Part shown: one piece after another, positions 11,339-28,837 of the stretch
Layout: each line of letters opens with the position of its first letter
Position numbering within the stretch: the stretch's first letter is position 1
NCBI RefSeq assembly: GCF_000004075.3
Contig: NC_026661.2
Location: forward strand, 20,178,307 to 20,242,306
Source of the DNA: Cucumis sativus
Taxonomy: Eukaryota; Streptophyta; Magnoliopsida; Cucurbitales; Cucurbitaceae
Direction of reading: 5' to 3'
Length of the DNA: 64,000 nt
Notes under the pieces: model-generated
Database searches by the model: none
What the model was told of the DNA's origin: nothing
What the model saw: only the letters and a program-made list of their open reading frames with translations
Made by a program: the position numbers and the translations under genes

Positions 11339-13500
11339 CGTATCCTACCCTACAAATACACCAAAAACTAGGAAAAATTAGCCTTCTCTGATAAGGAAGA
11401 ACTGGGCTTCCTCTCTAAACTCAACGAGGGAACAAAGTTCCAAATGGACTATCATTTATCCTAATTCAAAGGAAATTCCAAAGATGGGCTCTCTGGCTGT
11501 ACCTCTACAAAAAACAGTATAAGACTATCAATCCCCCAAAACCTAAGTAAAGATTCAAACTAAGAAAAGAATACCTGCATCTAGCAGTAGTTAGAAACTG
11601 GCTAATAAAAGAAATTCCAACCAACCTATAATGCTGTATAATGCAGCAACTTGGATACAGAAGGTTTTTTTTTCCCTACAGAATGGTATTTCTTAGACAA
11701 TTGTAACAGAACCAATCTGATAGAACTGGGATTATCTATTTACCCTTTAGGTCAAAATGCCAAGGACGCCAAGGCTACCTCCCTTCAAATGCTCTGATAG
11801 CTACACTCGATACAGTGCAAAAAGATGAACAAGACTCCCCTCCCCAGACTTAAAAAAAGCCTAATTCATAACAAACTGAATCTTATAAAGGGGCCCACAT
11901 AATTCTTTTTATTCTATAAGAAACAAGTATATTCAAATAACAAAATAGAACAACCTAAGGGCGAGGGACAAGAGGGCCCTCCCCGGAAGAAGCTAAGGAA
12001 CTAAGAAATGATAGCCATCCGATTGTTGAAAATCATTGAAAGGCTATAATTACAAAAGTGTTTGGTGTAATTCGTACTCCACCAAGAAGCTGTGTGTTGT
12101 ACCACAGTCCAAAAAGAATCAAAAGAATTATATCTATCTTCAAAAATTCTACTATTCCTTTCTTTCCAATTGTCCACATAATTCTATAATGCTTTACTTG
12201 CTCTCTCTTTTTCTCTTTCTCATATACCGCCTAATAATGTCTATCGCAATCACCAAGAACCAGTTTTTCCATGTCAATTTTTTCAAGGAAAATAACAGTT
12301 TAGAATTTCACTAAAAAAATAAAAACAGAGAACTCATCGATGAACTATATGGAAAAAGAATTGTTAAACCAACCAAAAGTTAAAAAAATAGTCAGTATCT
12401 CAAAAGAAAAAGAAAAAGAAAAAAAAAAGGATAGTCATCATGCATTTGTTTCAGTTCATTTCATCAATAATTGTTCCATCACCTTGACAGCCCAAAATAT
12501 ATTTGTTATCTGTGATCCGAGATCAGATCCATTCATTGCTAGACCAAAACTGGCATACAGCTTTGAGTTCAACTAAAATTATAGACTTTATAGGCAACAT
12601 ATTTCCAAAGCAACCCATTCAATAAATAAGATCAAAGTAAATTTGTTCGACTGTGGTGACAAAACAGCTAAATCTCAGTCACCACAACTTGCATGCACGC
12701 TCACACACTTACAGCTTCATGTCAATAGCATGCATCCTCTCAGTTCTAAGGCAGGTAAATCAACGACGAAATGAAAATGTAGAAATATTTTACAGCTAAA
12801 GAACTATTAATTAGAGAAATTTTTAGCCAGCGACATTAGCAATTGACTATCTAGCTTTCAGTGAAACATAACACCAAATATAGCTGTATACACACATGAA
12901 TCCACTGACCAAATGACATACAAATAATCAAAGTAAACAACATTGTATGAATGAATTGAAAACCGAATATCAAATAGACAAGAAACTTGACCTCAAATCT
13001 GAAAAATAACATCAAGAAATCGATACATAAAAAGAAATAACCACTGTCAGAACCTACAAACATCATAGCGTAAGCACAACCACGAGGTATATGAAACCAT
13101 AGCTGATATTCAGACCGAGAGAGAGATGTTAGGAGCCTAGCGAATAGAGGTGAAGAAAGAAAGCAGAAACACCGAAAAACTAGAGACATTGCGATGAAGT
13201 ATAAAAGTGCCGCCGCTAGGGTTTATCAATCAGTCATCTATGATTTAAAAGTCGAAATCGAAGAGCAATTCGAATGGAAAAAAATTACAGAAATAAAAAT
13301 AAAGCTGAAGAAAACCTACCTGCAGCAGAATAATTTAACCGTCGAACAATATCCTGACCAAAATTTGGCCGACGAGTAGCACCGGAAGAAACCTCGATTC
13401 CTTTTCTTCCTCCTTAGACGGTGAAATGGCAATAGGCAGCCTCGAACTAGAAGCTCTAACTTTAGCACGCCGAGCGCAAACCCAATCTAAAATTAATAAT
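11339..13500 (-). other. Inferred 5' UTR of ISY1 with a 1.97-kb intron, and its promoter end
   Basis: Read on the minus strand, a donor GCAG|GTAGGTTT sits at 13320/13319 and an acceptor TTTGTAG|GGTAGG at 11350/11349, just before the ATG. The inferred intron is 11350-13319. A weaker donor-like GCAG|GTATTC near 11577 could mark an additional small leader exon. The leader would start near 13430-13490, where GC content rises. Nothing else in this stretch resembles a gene; the small frames here are low-complexity. The exon structure is inferred from splice-site sequence alone. Confidence 0.55.
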
Positions 13501-16411
13501 ATTGGAAATATATATTTTTCCGCAGAGTTTGCAAAAGTAGAAAATAAAAATGATAATATTTATTATGAGCGATTCTTTTTTTTTTTTTTTTTTTTTTTGT
13601 AATTTCCCTATTTTTTCATTGTTGGATTTTTAATTTATTTTAATTTTAATTTATACTTTTCACAATGTTAAACGTTTAGTTATTTTAAATTTGATTTACA
13701 ATATTATATATTAATGTTTCTATTTAGTTCTTACATTTCATAGATCTTCTATTTAGTTCCTACATTATCTTAAATTTGTCAATTTACATTGATGAAAAAA
13801 AAAATAAGTATCAGTAAAATTTTAGGATTAAAAATGCAAATATTGAAATTTAGAAATTCAATTGAATGAAAGCTCAAAACAAGTAAAATAGTACTATTTT
13901 GAGACGTAATAGCTAAATTGAAATTAAGCTTAAAATTAACGAGCAATTGTGTAACATTTCGATATCTAAAAAACACAGAAAGTTTCTTAATAATGAAAAA
14001 ATAAAAATAATAAGAATGAAAAGAGGTTGGGCTCGAGTGTATACGTTCTTTAGTAAGTTGGGCTGCAATAAGGTTTTGGGCCTCAAACAAAGAAAATCAA
14101 ACATGAAGCAACAATATTTTTGTAATAGATTAATAGCAAAATTGTATATATCAACTTGAAAAATGATAAAGAAAACTGAAAATAAAAATAAGAAACATAG
14201 CTGCCAGCCTCTTTTTTTATAACTATATTAAATTTGAATATACCTTGATGGTAAGATAATTCATATATTCCAACTACAACATATTTGAATAGCTCCAAAT
14301 TAGAGTATGATATCACAAATTTTACAAAAAGAAAAAAAAAATATTTTGCTTGGTGAAAAGGCAACGCCTTAAGGCTAAGAAGAGTCTAAAAAAGGAATAA
14401 ATTGGGCCAAAGCATAAAATTTTACGTCAAAAGCTTCAAGGGTTTCTTAATTTGTTTATTTTACCAAATTATTAATAGATAAGCATTTGACGTCACAAGT
14501 GATTGAATTTCTCCCAATGTAAATTAAGATTTTGTTTAATGGTCTATAGGAATTTTTTAATTAGATTTAATAAAAATAGATTATAGTGTTTTTTGGGAAA
14601 TGAATAAATAAAGGAAGTAATGTATAGAAAACAAAAGGTTAAAAATAGGTATTAGAACAGATAAGGACTAAGACATTTCTTACTCTTCCCTTTGAAAAGT
14701 CGGTCCCAACCATCCAAGTTAAGTTTCAAGTTAAGTAAATTAGAAAACACTTTTGCTAAATAACATTTTTGTTTCTAAATTTTATACTATTTATTCTTTT
14801 TATTTCTTAGTAATTTTTAATGTTACACCATTACTTATTGACAAATATATATATATTGTATTATAGATATTACATAAATATATAGTTGTTTGTTATTTAA
14901 TCAAGTAATCTGACTTATACACACTTAAGTCATGTGTCATGTAACCTACCTCGTGCTTGTTAAATTGCTTATAAATAGTGACATTTGATAGAGTAGTAAG
15001 ATATACTCGTGTTTCAGAAAAATTCAATGAAATTGGAGAAGGTGGAGAAATGTTTTTTTTTAGAATTTCCTAATTTTCTTGTTTATTTATTTATATGTTA
15101 TATTTTATTATTTTAATATTGTATTTTCTCGGTGTTTGTCCACTGTTTTTACAGCATCTTGTAAATTTTAGTGGGGAGAGGATTTGTCTAAATATAACTG
15201 TTAATGTGAAATTATGAGACCAACCACAAATAGTGTTGTATTATCTCTCAAATTAACGATAAAATTATAAATCATTAACGTGTTTACCAAAGCAAAATTG
15301 AATACATAAATCGGTGAATATTGACCATATTAATATTTTCATATATCCATGAAATTGAATTAAATAGTTTGGTCCAATTTAAAATTACTATGTAGGTTTT
15401 CAAAGGAAGCCCAAGAAATAGACTTAATTAATAGAATTAATTTACTATAAAACTCTACAAAAATAGATGAGTTATTTTCATATGAAAAGTTTGAAATTTT
15501 ATTTTCCAGAGAAGTAAAGAGAATTTTCTACGATCAAAACACTTCTTAACTCATAAATACCCGAGTTTTTTTAAATCATTCAAGCGATAGAGAACTAAAA
15601 TATCAAATTTTAGAAATCAAACCACACCATATCAAAATGTTCCTCCAAAAATCTTGTTTAAACAACTGATTAGAAAGGAAAAAAAAAAACCTCGAAAATT
15701 ATTATTTTTTTCAGTTTTAGATATCCAAATCCTACAAGTTTTATACAAATGTTATAATAACAAACATAATGTTCACATAAGCCATTCTACTAATATAAAA
15801 TTAAAAGTTCAAAATTCACTCACATATGACATGAAAACATAGCAATTTATTTTTCAAATAATTGAAAATTTATGAAACACCAACTCCAAGTTAAAAAATA
15901 CATTTAACAATTCTATATGATTAATGTGGTCCTGTGAGTAAAGCCATGGAAGGTCCCCTCTCTAATCATATATTTATTTTCACTAAACAATAATTCCATT
16001 ATTAAAATTATTATTTATTTTTTGAAAGGATATTATTCATTAACTTTAAAAAAAGCCAATTAAAGAAAAAAGATTTGTCTTTAAATAAAAACAAAATTGA
16101 AGTGTATATGATGGACAATTTCAATCAATTATTGAAACAATGCAATCATATACACTTTTGAAAATTAAATTTAAAGAAACAAATCAAGTATATATAAACT
16201 TTATAACGTTAGGATCAAATTATTAATTCCAAGTCTTCATCCACAGTATATATTATTACTAAATCGTAAGGTCTTTACAATTAAACAACTACATCATTAA
16301 ACTAGAAATTTAAAAGTCCCCAAAAGAAAAGTTTAGAAAAACCGATTCCGGCAAACTTCCTCCGCCGTGCCGGAAAGAAAACCCCACCGAACTCTGTTTC
16401 ATTCACCCTTT
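13501..16411. other. AT-rich spacer between ISY1 and HCT
   Basis: A run of 23 T lies at 13576-13598. The rest is AT-rich without recognisable coding or mobile sequence. The last 200-300 bases before 16412 are presumably the HCT 3' UTR. Confidence 0.55.
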
Positions 16412-19927
<3,516 letters not shown>

Positions 19928-19967
19928 TTAGGGAGAAATGAAATCGCCCTGAGATTGTATGAAATTG

Positions 19968-20140
19968 TGAGTGTATAAATAGGAGAAGGAGGGAAACGGG
20001 AAGAGACGGTGATCCACCTACCGCAATCACCAGTAAGGGCGTTTGTTAACCCGACACGTGTCATTTCTTTTTTATATAAGCGGTTTCCGTAGAGAGAAAT
20101 ATAGAGCGGGGGAGTTGGTAAGACAGCAACCTAACACCGC
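19968..20140 (-). promoter_or_regulatory. HCT promoter with TATA-like box and AC elements
   Basis: Read toward the gene (minus strand), a TATTTATA box lies at about 19972-19980, some 110 bases before the ATG. On the plus strand ACCTACC (AC-I type) is at 20016-20022 and ACCTAAC (AC-III type) at 20129-20135. A near AC-II (ACCAACT) is on the minus strand at about 20113-20119. AC elements are the binding sites of R2R3-MYB regulators of lignin and phenylpropanoid genes. Motif presence is seen; function is inferred. Confidence 0.65.
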
Positions 20141-23100
20141 ACCCACTTCAAAACGCTGCGTTTATGCTCCACATAAAACGCTTTTTTTTCTTTCAAATTT
20201 GTTAAAAGTACTTAAATCTCAATTGTTGTAATTTTAAACGTCTAATTTTAATAAATTTTGGGTTTACAAATAAAAACGTCTAATTTTACTTTATTAAAAA
20301 GGTAAAATTGTTTTGTTTTGTTTTGTTTATAGGAAAAGAAGTTTTGAGGTGTGGGGTTATAGAACGAGTGGAGTAAGTTTATGGCTTAAAGGTGGGACCC
20401 GCGTTGAAGAGAAAGGAGATAGACGTGGATGCATTTTGTTTTCCATTTACAAATTTAGGGATGTTTGGATAGTGACGTGTCTGATCCAACCTCTATTCAT
20501 TTCACACGTCATTCAACTACATCCTTTATGTTTGGTAGCCATAGCCAAAATCACTATTCCATATAACACCACACAAAAAAGAATTTTAGAAAAATAAGAA
20601 ATTACTAAAAGTGGAATTTTTTGTGGATTGTGAAAGGAAATCGTCACCTTATTTTATATAGTTCTTTAAATATTTAAATTTTCATTTTTATTAATTCCAT
20701 AGTTTTAAAATCGTAGGTATAAAATATAATGATTGAAAATCAATCTGAAGAGTTTGTTACCGAGGTAAATTTGATTCTTTGAAAATTATTTATAACTATT
20801 TTTTATTTTTTCTAAAATCACTGCTCTCACTCGTAAACACATCATTACTTATAGGTCACACAAACTATTCTGGTGCAATTTGCAATGTTTTGATAGTGAT
20901 AAATTTGTAACGTAAAACAATGTAATCGAAATGCCATATTTGGATCGAACATTTTGAGTTCTATTTTTACAAAGTTAAACTCATTTTGTTTACACAGATT
21001 TTAATCAAACCATTTTTCCGATAGTTTTCACTCTTCAAGGTTTCATTTATGTTTCACTTTTTTAATTTTTCATGCATTCCAACACTTTTCAAATTTTCAA
21101 TAATTTAATTTATAGTACACGACTCTAAACAACACTTAAATAGTTTAAAGTAATGAATTGGAATCATATTAAAATTTGAGAGAATTGATATAAGGAGAAT
21201 AGAGAGGGAAGAAGTTGAAATTATGAAGAAGAAAAAGATGACGCATAGTGTAGTTGTTTGAATTTTAGGAAGTTAGAAGAGGCGTCAAGGTGCTGCTAAG
21301 GAAGTAAAAAAGCGCTAAAGAATATGAAGTCTTGTGTGGTAACAATAGTTTTTGTCGTTCTATTGTTGCTTTTGTTGTCCCTAATGTTTGAAGATTGGAG
21401 ACTTGAAACACATAGCATGACCTATGTGAATTATAAGACGTAGTTAAAAAGAGTCTAGGTTAAATCATTTCGTAGAAGTTATGTGCTAAAGAATATTGCT
21501 ATTGATAAATAAATATAAGTGTAAAGTTGTTCCAACATGAGTATGTCATGTAGTATGTAGTTTAATAGAGATACATGAAGAGCTCTAATCTGGATGCATA
21601 GTTAGGCGTGAAGAAAGTCTAAGTTTCCCTAGGCTTCCAATGTCACCCCCAACTTAGTATGTTAGCATTTCTCTCATAGTATCTTCTCTCGAGTTTACCG
21701 GGCCAAAATTTGGGAGGAAGTTGTACAATACCAATTAAAATATTTATTAATGAAAACAAATTTATATTTTGTGTTAGATATTGAATTTAAATTTAAATAA
21801 CTCCTGAAAATGTCGTTGATAAATATATTTATAAATCACACAATTAATTATAACCATGCTAACTATTAGGTTGAATATAATTTATTTTTAATTGATTTTA
21901 TGGACTTATTTACTGTTAAAATTTGTGTGTAATTATTATATTGTAAATTGTATATTTTAATTTAGCAAAACAGTTGAATTTATTGCACCAAATACTATTG
22001 TTGTTGACATTTCAATATTTTTAATACAAATTTGGATTTGAAAATCTACCATTCAAAATTGAAAGAGAATGAAAAGATAAAAATATTGTATTTGAAATTG
22101 CACAATCCCAATCACATGATTCTTAAACCATAGTTAAAATCGGAATTCAAATTATGTACCGAACCAAAACAAAAAAAACAAAAAATATAGTTTCAATTGT
22201 TTATCCAATAAACTTTTATTTTATAATTAACCATTTAAAAAAGTCAAATAGCCACATTGATAATTGACGTGTTCTTTTATTATAAATGTAAAAAGTTCGA
22301 TCCAATATTTTTATAATTATCATACTAAAAACAAGTTAGCTACTAAAGTTTAAAATTTATCGTAGGTTTGAATGATATTTTCAAATGTCTTTAAAAAAAA
22401 TAGTTAGTTTCTTTGATATTTATTTTCTTAAATTCCATCCAAAATTCATTTAGAAGTATAATTTATATAAAAAGAAATATGTATTTTGGATGATGTGTTT
22501 TACTATACTATTTTTCAAAATTACATTATTTAAATCACATAATCAAGAAAAAACACTTCCAAAATAAAATTAGAATTATCTAATAAGAACGAATTGGAAA
22601 ACATAGAATATAATTCAATTAATTTATAATTAATTTCGTATTACTGAGAAATTTTCCAGTGGCTATAAATGAGGAATTCTTAGTGTCGACACGTTAGTTC
22701 CAACGAGATGAGCCGTTTGGTATAAAGACTTTAAGAGCCAAATGGCAACCACTCGTAGCTTGTAAAGGACAAGCTCGTTGGTATCTCCACATCATCTTGA
22801 GTATGACAATTGGCAATTGCATCTATTCTTTTTCTTTTCTTCTTTTTATTTATTTATTTATGTTAAAATGACATTTTCTGTTTTTGCAATTGATTCTATT
22901 TTACCATATAGGAAACAAAAATAAATACTTAAAAGGGTATTTTGTGCAACACACCCAAATTTCAATACAAAATTAAATTTATTTTGTTTTTAAATATTAT
23001 TCTATTTATTTTTGTCTATGAAATATAAATAAATGTAAGAATATTGAGTAACCAAAATTACAGCTTAATTGCTAAAATTAGGGTAACGTTATTTATTTTT

Positions 23101-25207
23101 GTCTATTATTATATAAATAAATGCAAGAAGACGAGTATGGACTAAGTTGCTCTTAAATATTTCTTTAAGTATCTAATTGCCCTTAACCTATGTATAATAT
23201 CAAAGTGTATGTATATATATATAAAAGTTTGATTCATGTTTATGATAAACAATTAAACACACATAGTTATATGATTTTATTTAAATTTTTACGTTTATTT
23301 TTATTTTACTTTTTAGGAGAGTGCACTTAATCATTGTTATTTTAAAACTATTTTGAAATATTGTTTTTAGTAGTTTAAAATAAATTGTAATCTTAGGAAA
23401 ACTTACATGTAAAAATGTAAAATTAATTATTAAATTGTTTTTAGTAATTAAATATGTATTCTATAATAATTTAAATGGAAAAAAATGATTTTAAGAGATT
23501 TTTAAAATCGTCGTCTTTGGTTTAACCGTTCAAGTTTTCAATTTTTGAAAACAAGTAATCTAGAAAAAAAAGTTGAAACAACAACATTATATATATAATA
23601 AGTAAATAAAAGTCATATTTATAACAGAGTCAGCATGATAGACCCAACTCGAGTCGACCGATCAAATCAAATTCGGTTGGTTGAAAAACGAGAGGAGTTG
23701 ATCGGGTTGGTTTCAGAAAGTTTTAAATCAATACTTTCTAAAAAAAAATTTTAAGTGTTAAATCAACCTTCAGTCATCCATGTTAAGAACGATTTGAACA
23801 TTTATTAAATCGATTATGGTCGATTCAATGACAATTTTGTCAAAAATCGATTTCAACCGACTAATAATCACTACAAATATAACCGTAAGTCTATAGATCG
23901 AGATTTTTTATAAATAAAAATATGGTTTTTGGGATGGAAGAGCTAGGGGCTGGTGTAGGTGCTTCGACTATAGAGGAAAAATCTTTTTCCTAACCCAATT
24001 GGAAAATAAAATTCTGATTAAAATGATTTTTTATACAAAAAAAAATATGCATAATTAATTCTTAAAAAAATTAAATACACGTTTTTTTCCTTAAGATTTA
24101 TAATTAAATTATTTATTGAGGGATGAAAACTTGCATTAGATGTTTAACGATACTTTTCATAAAAGAAAACTACCTAACCCAAAGTTATTTGTTAATGATT
24201 AAGAATAAATTGTTTTTACAAATTTAAGAGTGCATGAACCAAATCATTACAAATTAAAAGTCCAGAGATTATATTGTTACTTTTCTAAATAATCACCATG
24301 TACCTTCTTTATTTGAGTGTGAAAAATATAAACACAGGACTTTAATCTTCATTCAAACTCTAATCAAAACCCAATTGAATTGAATTTTAAAAATAACAAC
24401 TAGTTTACTTTTTGGCAAGTTGGTACATTTTTTTATTGTTAAAGTCACCTCATTAGCTAGGTTCTAGAAATGATAATTACTTTTACTTGTAACAGGTATA
24501 TCAACGTGTTTTTATAACAGACTACAACATATAATTAAGGCTAGAAGCAAATGATCAATTGAGAAATCATTAAAGATAAGGAAAGATTCCAAATATATCA
24601 CTTATAGACTATGAAATTTTGTTAAATTCTGTAACTATTTTCAATAAAATAATTTGTGAATTCAAATAATTATTTATATAGATATATATATTAAAATACT
24701 CAAAAAATAAACATCAAATTAAGTTGATTTTTCTGAAGGTCATTCAATATAAATTAATCAAGCTTTCTTATAACTTAGAATATCAATATTTTAAAAAGAG
24801 CAACTGAGTCCTAACAAATAATTAAAACCATATAGAAAAAATTAACTTTTATCGTTTACTCAATTAATTAATACATTTGACAATATTTGGAAATTTCCAA
24901 AAAGCAATGCCGGTCTTAAACTTGTAAATTAAACTTTCTCTACTTTGAGTAGAAATTTCATCTTCCCTTTTTCTCTTCAAGTTTTTTTATTGTCACTATT
25001 ATATTCATTTTTTAAAATTTATTATAAAGTGTGGTAAAAGCATAAAAACTAATTAATAAATATATATTGTATTCATGGTGATGATATTTTGATTTTTTTT
25101 TAATTTCATGGGTGAATTATTTTAATGTAAATAAAGTATTGATTTGCCAAATTAGAGTTGACCTTGTGGAGTTGGTTTGTATAGTAATATAATGCATATG
25201 TATAGAT

Positions 25208-25229
25208 GGGGATAACTTAGGTTATCCCC
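25208..25229. repeat. Perfect 9-bp inverted repeat with 4-base loop
   Basis: GGGGATAAC (25208-25216), loop TTAG, GTTATCCCC (25221-25229). It lies in a local patch of raised GC in otherwise very AT-rich DNA. Confidence 0.85.
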
Positions 25230-27436
25230 TCCCCTTTTCGGCTTAGGATGATCGGAGTCGAATTAATCACATACTTAGCAATGTAACCTCAATCCTATAA
25301 GCCCTAGCTAATATTGTAGCGTAGATTCACGAATATTGATTATTTGGGTTCGATCTTAAATTTTAAATTGTTATAGTATTCAGACTTAGCGTGTTTTCGT
25401 TTATTAAATTTAGTGTTAAAGACGTTAATTATTCAAATTGTGTGATAAGTTAGTGTTAAAAATAATTGATTTGAATTGATTAATTTATTAAGTTGAAACA
25501 ACGATAGGATAATAAAAGTCAATTCCTAAAAAAGATATGGCTTGTGATTTAATTAAGAATTGAACTTGATTTATTTAATTTTAGCATTAAGTAATTAAAT
25601 AGGTGAGAATGGACGATCCCCATTGGTGTTACGTTGAAGATCTATAAAGATAAACCAAGTCTTTATGCTTAATCATACACTTTTTTTTCTTTTGTAAATT
25701 GGCCAAAGCAAACACTATTCATTTCTCATTTCAAAATGGAATGATGATTGCCAATTTCGATATTTATCAATTTAGGCTAAGATAACGTATGTATTTGAGT
25801 TGGTTTAGGTTGGGTGGATTTTCTTTTTTCTTTTTCTTTCTTGAGTGAGTTATTTAAAGACCTGAACATGATCTTAACCCTTAAAAAATTGAATTGGATT
25901 TGGTCGTTGATGGATTATTATATATTTTAAATTATTATTAATTTAAAATATTTAAATTTATATACCTACTAAACAAGGTTAATAACGATTAAAGTTTAAT
26001 AAAACTCAAATCTAAATTTAACTTAACCAAAAAAAAAAAAAAATTAGTTCAATCGGATTTGGGAACAAAACTAATTTACTCATCTCTTAACTTTTTGGCT
26101 TTGGTAGTTCAAATAACTATGAATATAATTATATACATATAGTAATTTGCGACAAATATGAATATAAAGTAAATTTTATTTGAATTTTTCCTGGTTTTTC
26201 TCAACTTTAATTTGAATACAATACAATAAGTGTATTGTTTTTAATTATTTATTAACATTTTTCCGATATTGTATATTATAATTTGTAAAAATTAACTTTG
26301 AATTTAAGATTTATTCAAAATATAGGAAGTTATAAAGTCATATATTAATTAATTAAGCAATTAGCTTTAAAATACTAAAATTGTATTCCACTCTAAATAA
26401 AATAAAACTATAAGTATAGGTTTTTAATTTATAAGTTGGTACGACTGAGTTTTTAATTAATGTTTAAAAAGTACTTTATGAATGTGAACTAATTTGTGTT
26501 TGATTACAACTTTATGAATGGGACTAATGATATTATGGTCCACACAAAAAACTTTTTAAGTCTTTTAAAACAAGATGATGAAATGTAATACTTTTCAAAT
26601 ATCAAACATAAATGCAAGATTAATGAAATATGAACCAAAATATTTACAAAATATCACATAGACATGGATAATAAAATTATATTGATATATATATAACTAT
26701 TTATTAGTATGATGATAAATATTGATATAAGTCTAATGGATAGGTTGAATCTATTCATTAATATTTGAGATTAATGAACTTTTCTATTTAATTTAGATTA
26801 AATTTGGCGTTTGTACTAACAAACGTGTTAATTTTAGTTTTTCTACTTTTAAATGTTAATTATCATTTAATTTTCAATAAATGTATAAGGTAGTCCTTGA
26901 AATTAATATTCAAAAATAAATAAATAATAATAATAGTTTTCATGTAGGCAAATAATAACTAAATACGTTTTTATTTTTAAAAAATTATAAAAAAATAGAT
27001 CATTCTAACCAAATTTTTACCCTTCATAAAAAAATTAATTGTAAAAACTTTTGTCTTCTAAAGGTTTTAAGTAAATAAGTTTTCAAAATTTTCTATTTTT
27101 GAAGAAAATTCTAAGGCATGAATTTAAAACTATGATTGATAAAAATAAATGTTTTAAATGTAAAGACTTAAAAGTTATTACAAATTCGAAAATCCAAGAA
27201 TTAAATTATTATCCACTAAAATGTATAGAATAAATTGTAATAATGAGTCATGAAGAAAAGATTGAGTTTCAATTTTTCTTGAAAGATTAATTGAACCATT
27301 GATATTTGAAATACAATATCAATACCATATTTTTTGTTCCCTTAATGTTTATATTGAATAAAAAAAAGCCAATTTAATTTATAGTTTTGAAAAGAAATTA
27401 TTTTAAAGGTTAAAACTAAAACATTTCAGCATCTAT

Positions 27437-27457
27437 TATATATATATATATATATAT
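27437..27457. repeat. (TA)n microsatellite
   Basis: About ten TA units within AT-rich spacer. Confidence 0.85.
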
Positions 27458-28837
27458 AATTATATTATTTGTTTCATTATATTTATTTATTTATTTGGTT
27501 GGATATTAAGCATATAATTATATTAGAAGTATAGATCTATTTTTTCATCTTGCATGGCTACTTTATGACACATTCCCAATATCAACTAACTTATCCTATA
27601 CATTTATGATTCTGAGTAGTATGATGGCATATACAAGTTACTAATTCAATAAGTGTGATACGTCAACATTGTAAAAAAACAAAAATAAATAAAAACTGAC
27701 AAATAGATAAATGATATATTCAGATATCAATAAATGATACATCAACTTCCTAAAATCTTTTTTTTAAACATTTTTTAGTGAATTTTTTTTTAAGATCCAT
27801 CCATAGTTACATTTAAATCTTTCGACACATTTTAATACTTTAAGTGATTTTATTTGGGAGTTTTTTGCTGTTGTGTTATCTAAATTATCCTTTTGTACGG
27901 TATACTAAAATTTATATTCACTTATCAATATATTTTTTTTTTGCTAATTGATAATTTAACGTGTATATCAAAGTCAAAAGTTAAAAGATCTCAAATCAAA
28001 ATTTCATCATGGGATATACCATATCATTAACTATGAGTGTACTTTTGAATTGCATATATAAATTAATAGATATCGATTTGCAATTTCGACATATCCTATG
28101 TTTTTTTAAAAAATTTCTATTAGAAAAAAAAACTAAATCATACTATTAAACGTTTAGGAAGTTGTGTATCAGTTTAATATCTAGATGATAAAGGCGTTAA
28201 TTTAAATCCTATATTTTCAAAATGATATTAATTTACACTTTGAACCAATGATAAATTTTTCTATCAATTAGTTAATATAATTCAAAGTTTAAGAGAGTAA
28301 ATTGGTACCATTATTATGATTAAACAGATGTCCTTCTCAATTAATAACAAGAAATCAAATCGAATAGAGCTTGTCTAACATATTTATTATTGGTTAGGGT
28401 TCAAAAAGTTTGGGAATTAAAATCCTTCCCTTGGCAATTTTCTAAAAAGAAAATTAGAAAAAAATACCTTCCATGTATATAAAGTTGGAGAGACGTGTGG
28501 TGTGCAACCCTAGTAGATAACTTATCCATTGTGCAATAATTAATGTGAAAGATTTAAGTTGAAGTTATTTATTTTTTTAGGAGATAATTATATATTTTTA
28601 AAGAGTTTAGGTAATTTGGTGTTTTGGTCAGTAGTTGTAGTTGGGCACGACCGACATATTCATTGGTTATATTTGTTTTGTATAAAGGGTACCATATGAT
28701 CTCGTATGTTAATAAAACTATGTTTGGTTTGATGATTTAATTAATTCACTCTTGAGAATAGATATAGAATGTATGCACTTTAGTTTATATGGACAATATG
28801 TACGTACGCAAGAAAGAATTGTTGAATTGATGTAAGC

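Noticed and set aside
23640-23875. Possible MITE with CGACCGAT/CAACCGAC ends
   Set aside because: The ends pair poorly and no target-site duplication is visible.
25340-25365. GGGTTCGATC, a tRNA B-box-like sequence
   Set aside because: There is no A-box or acceptor stem around it.
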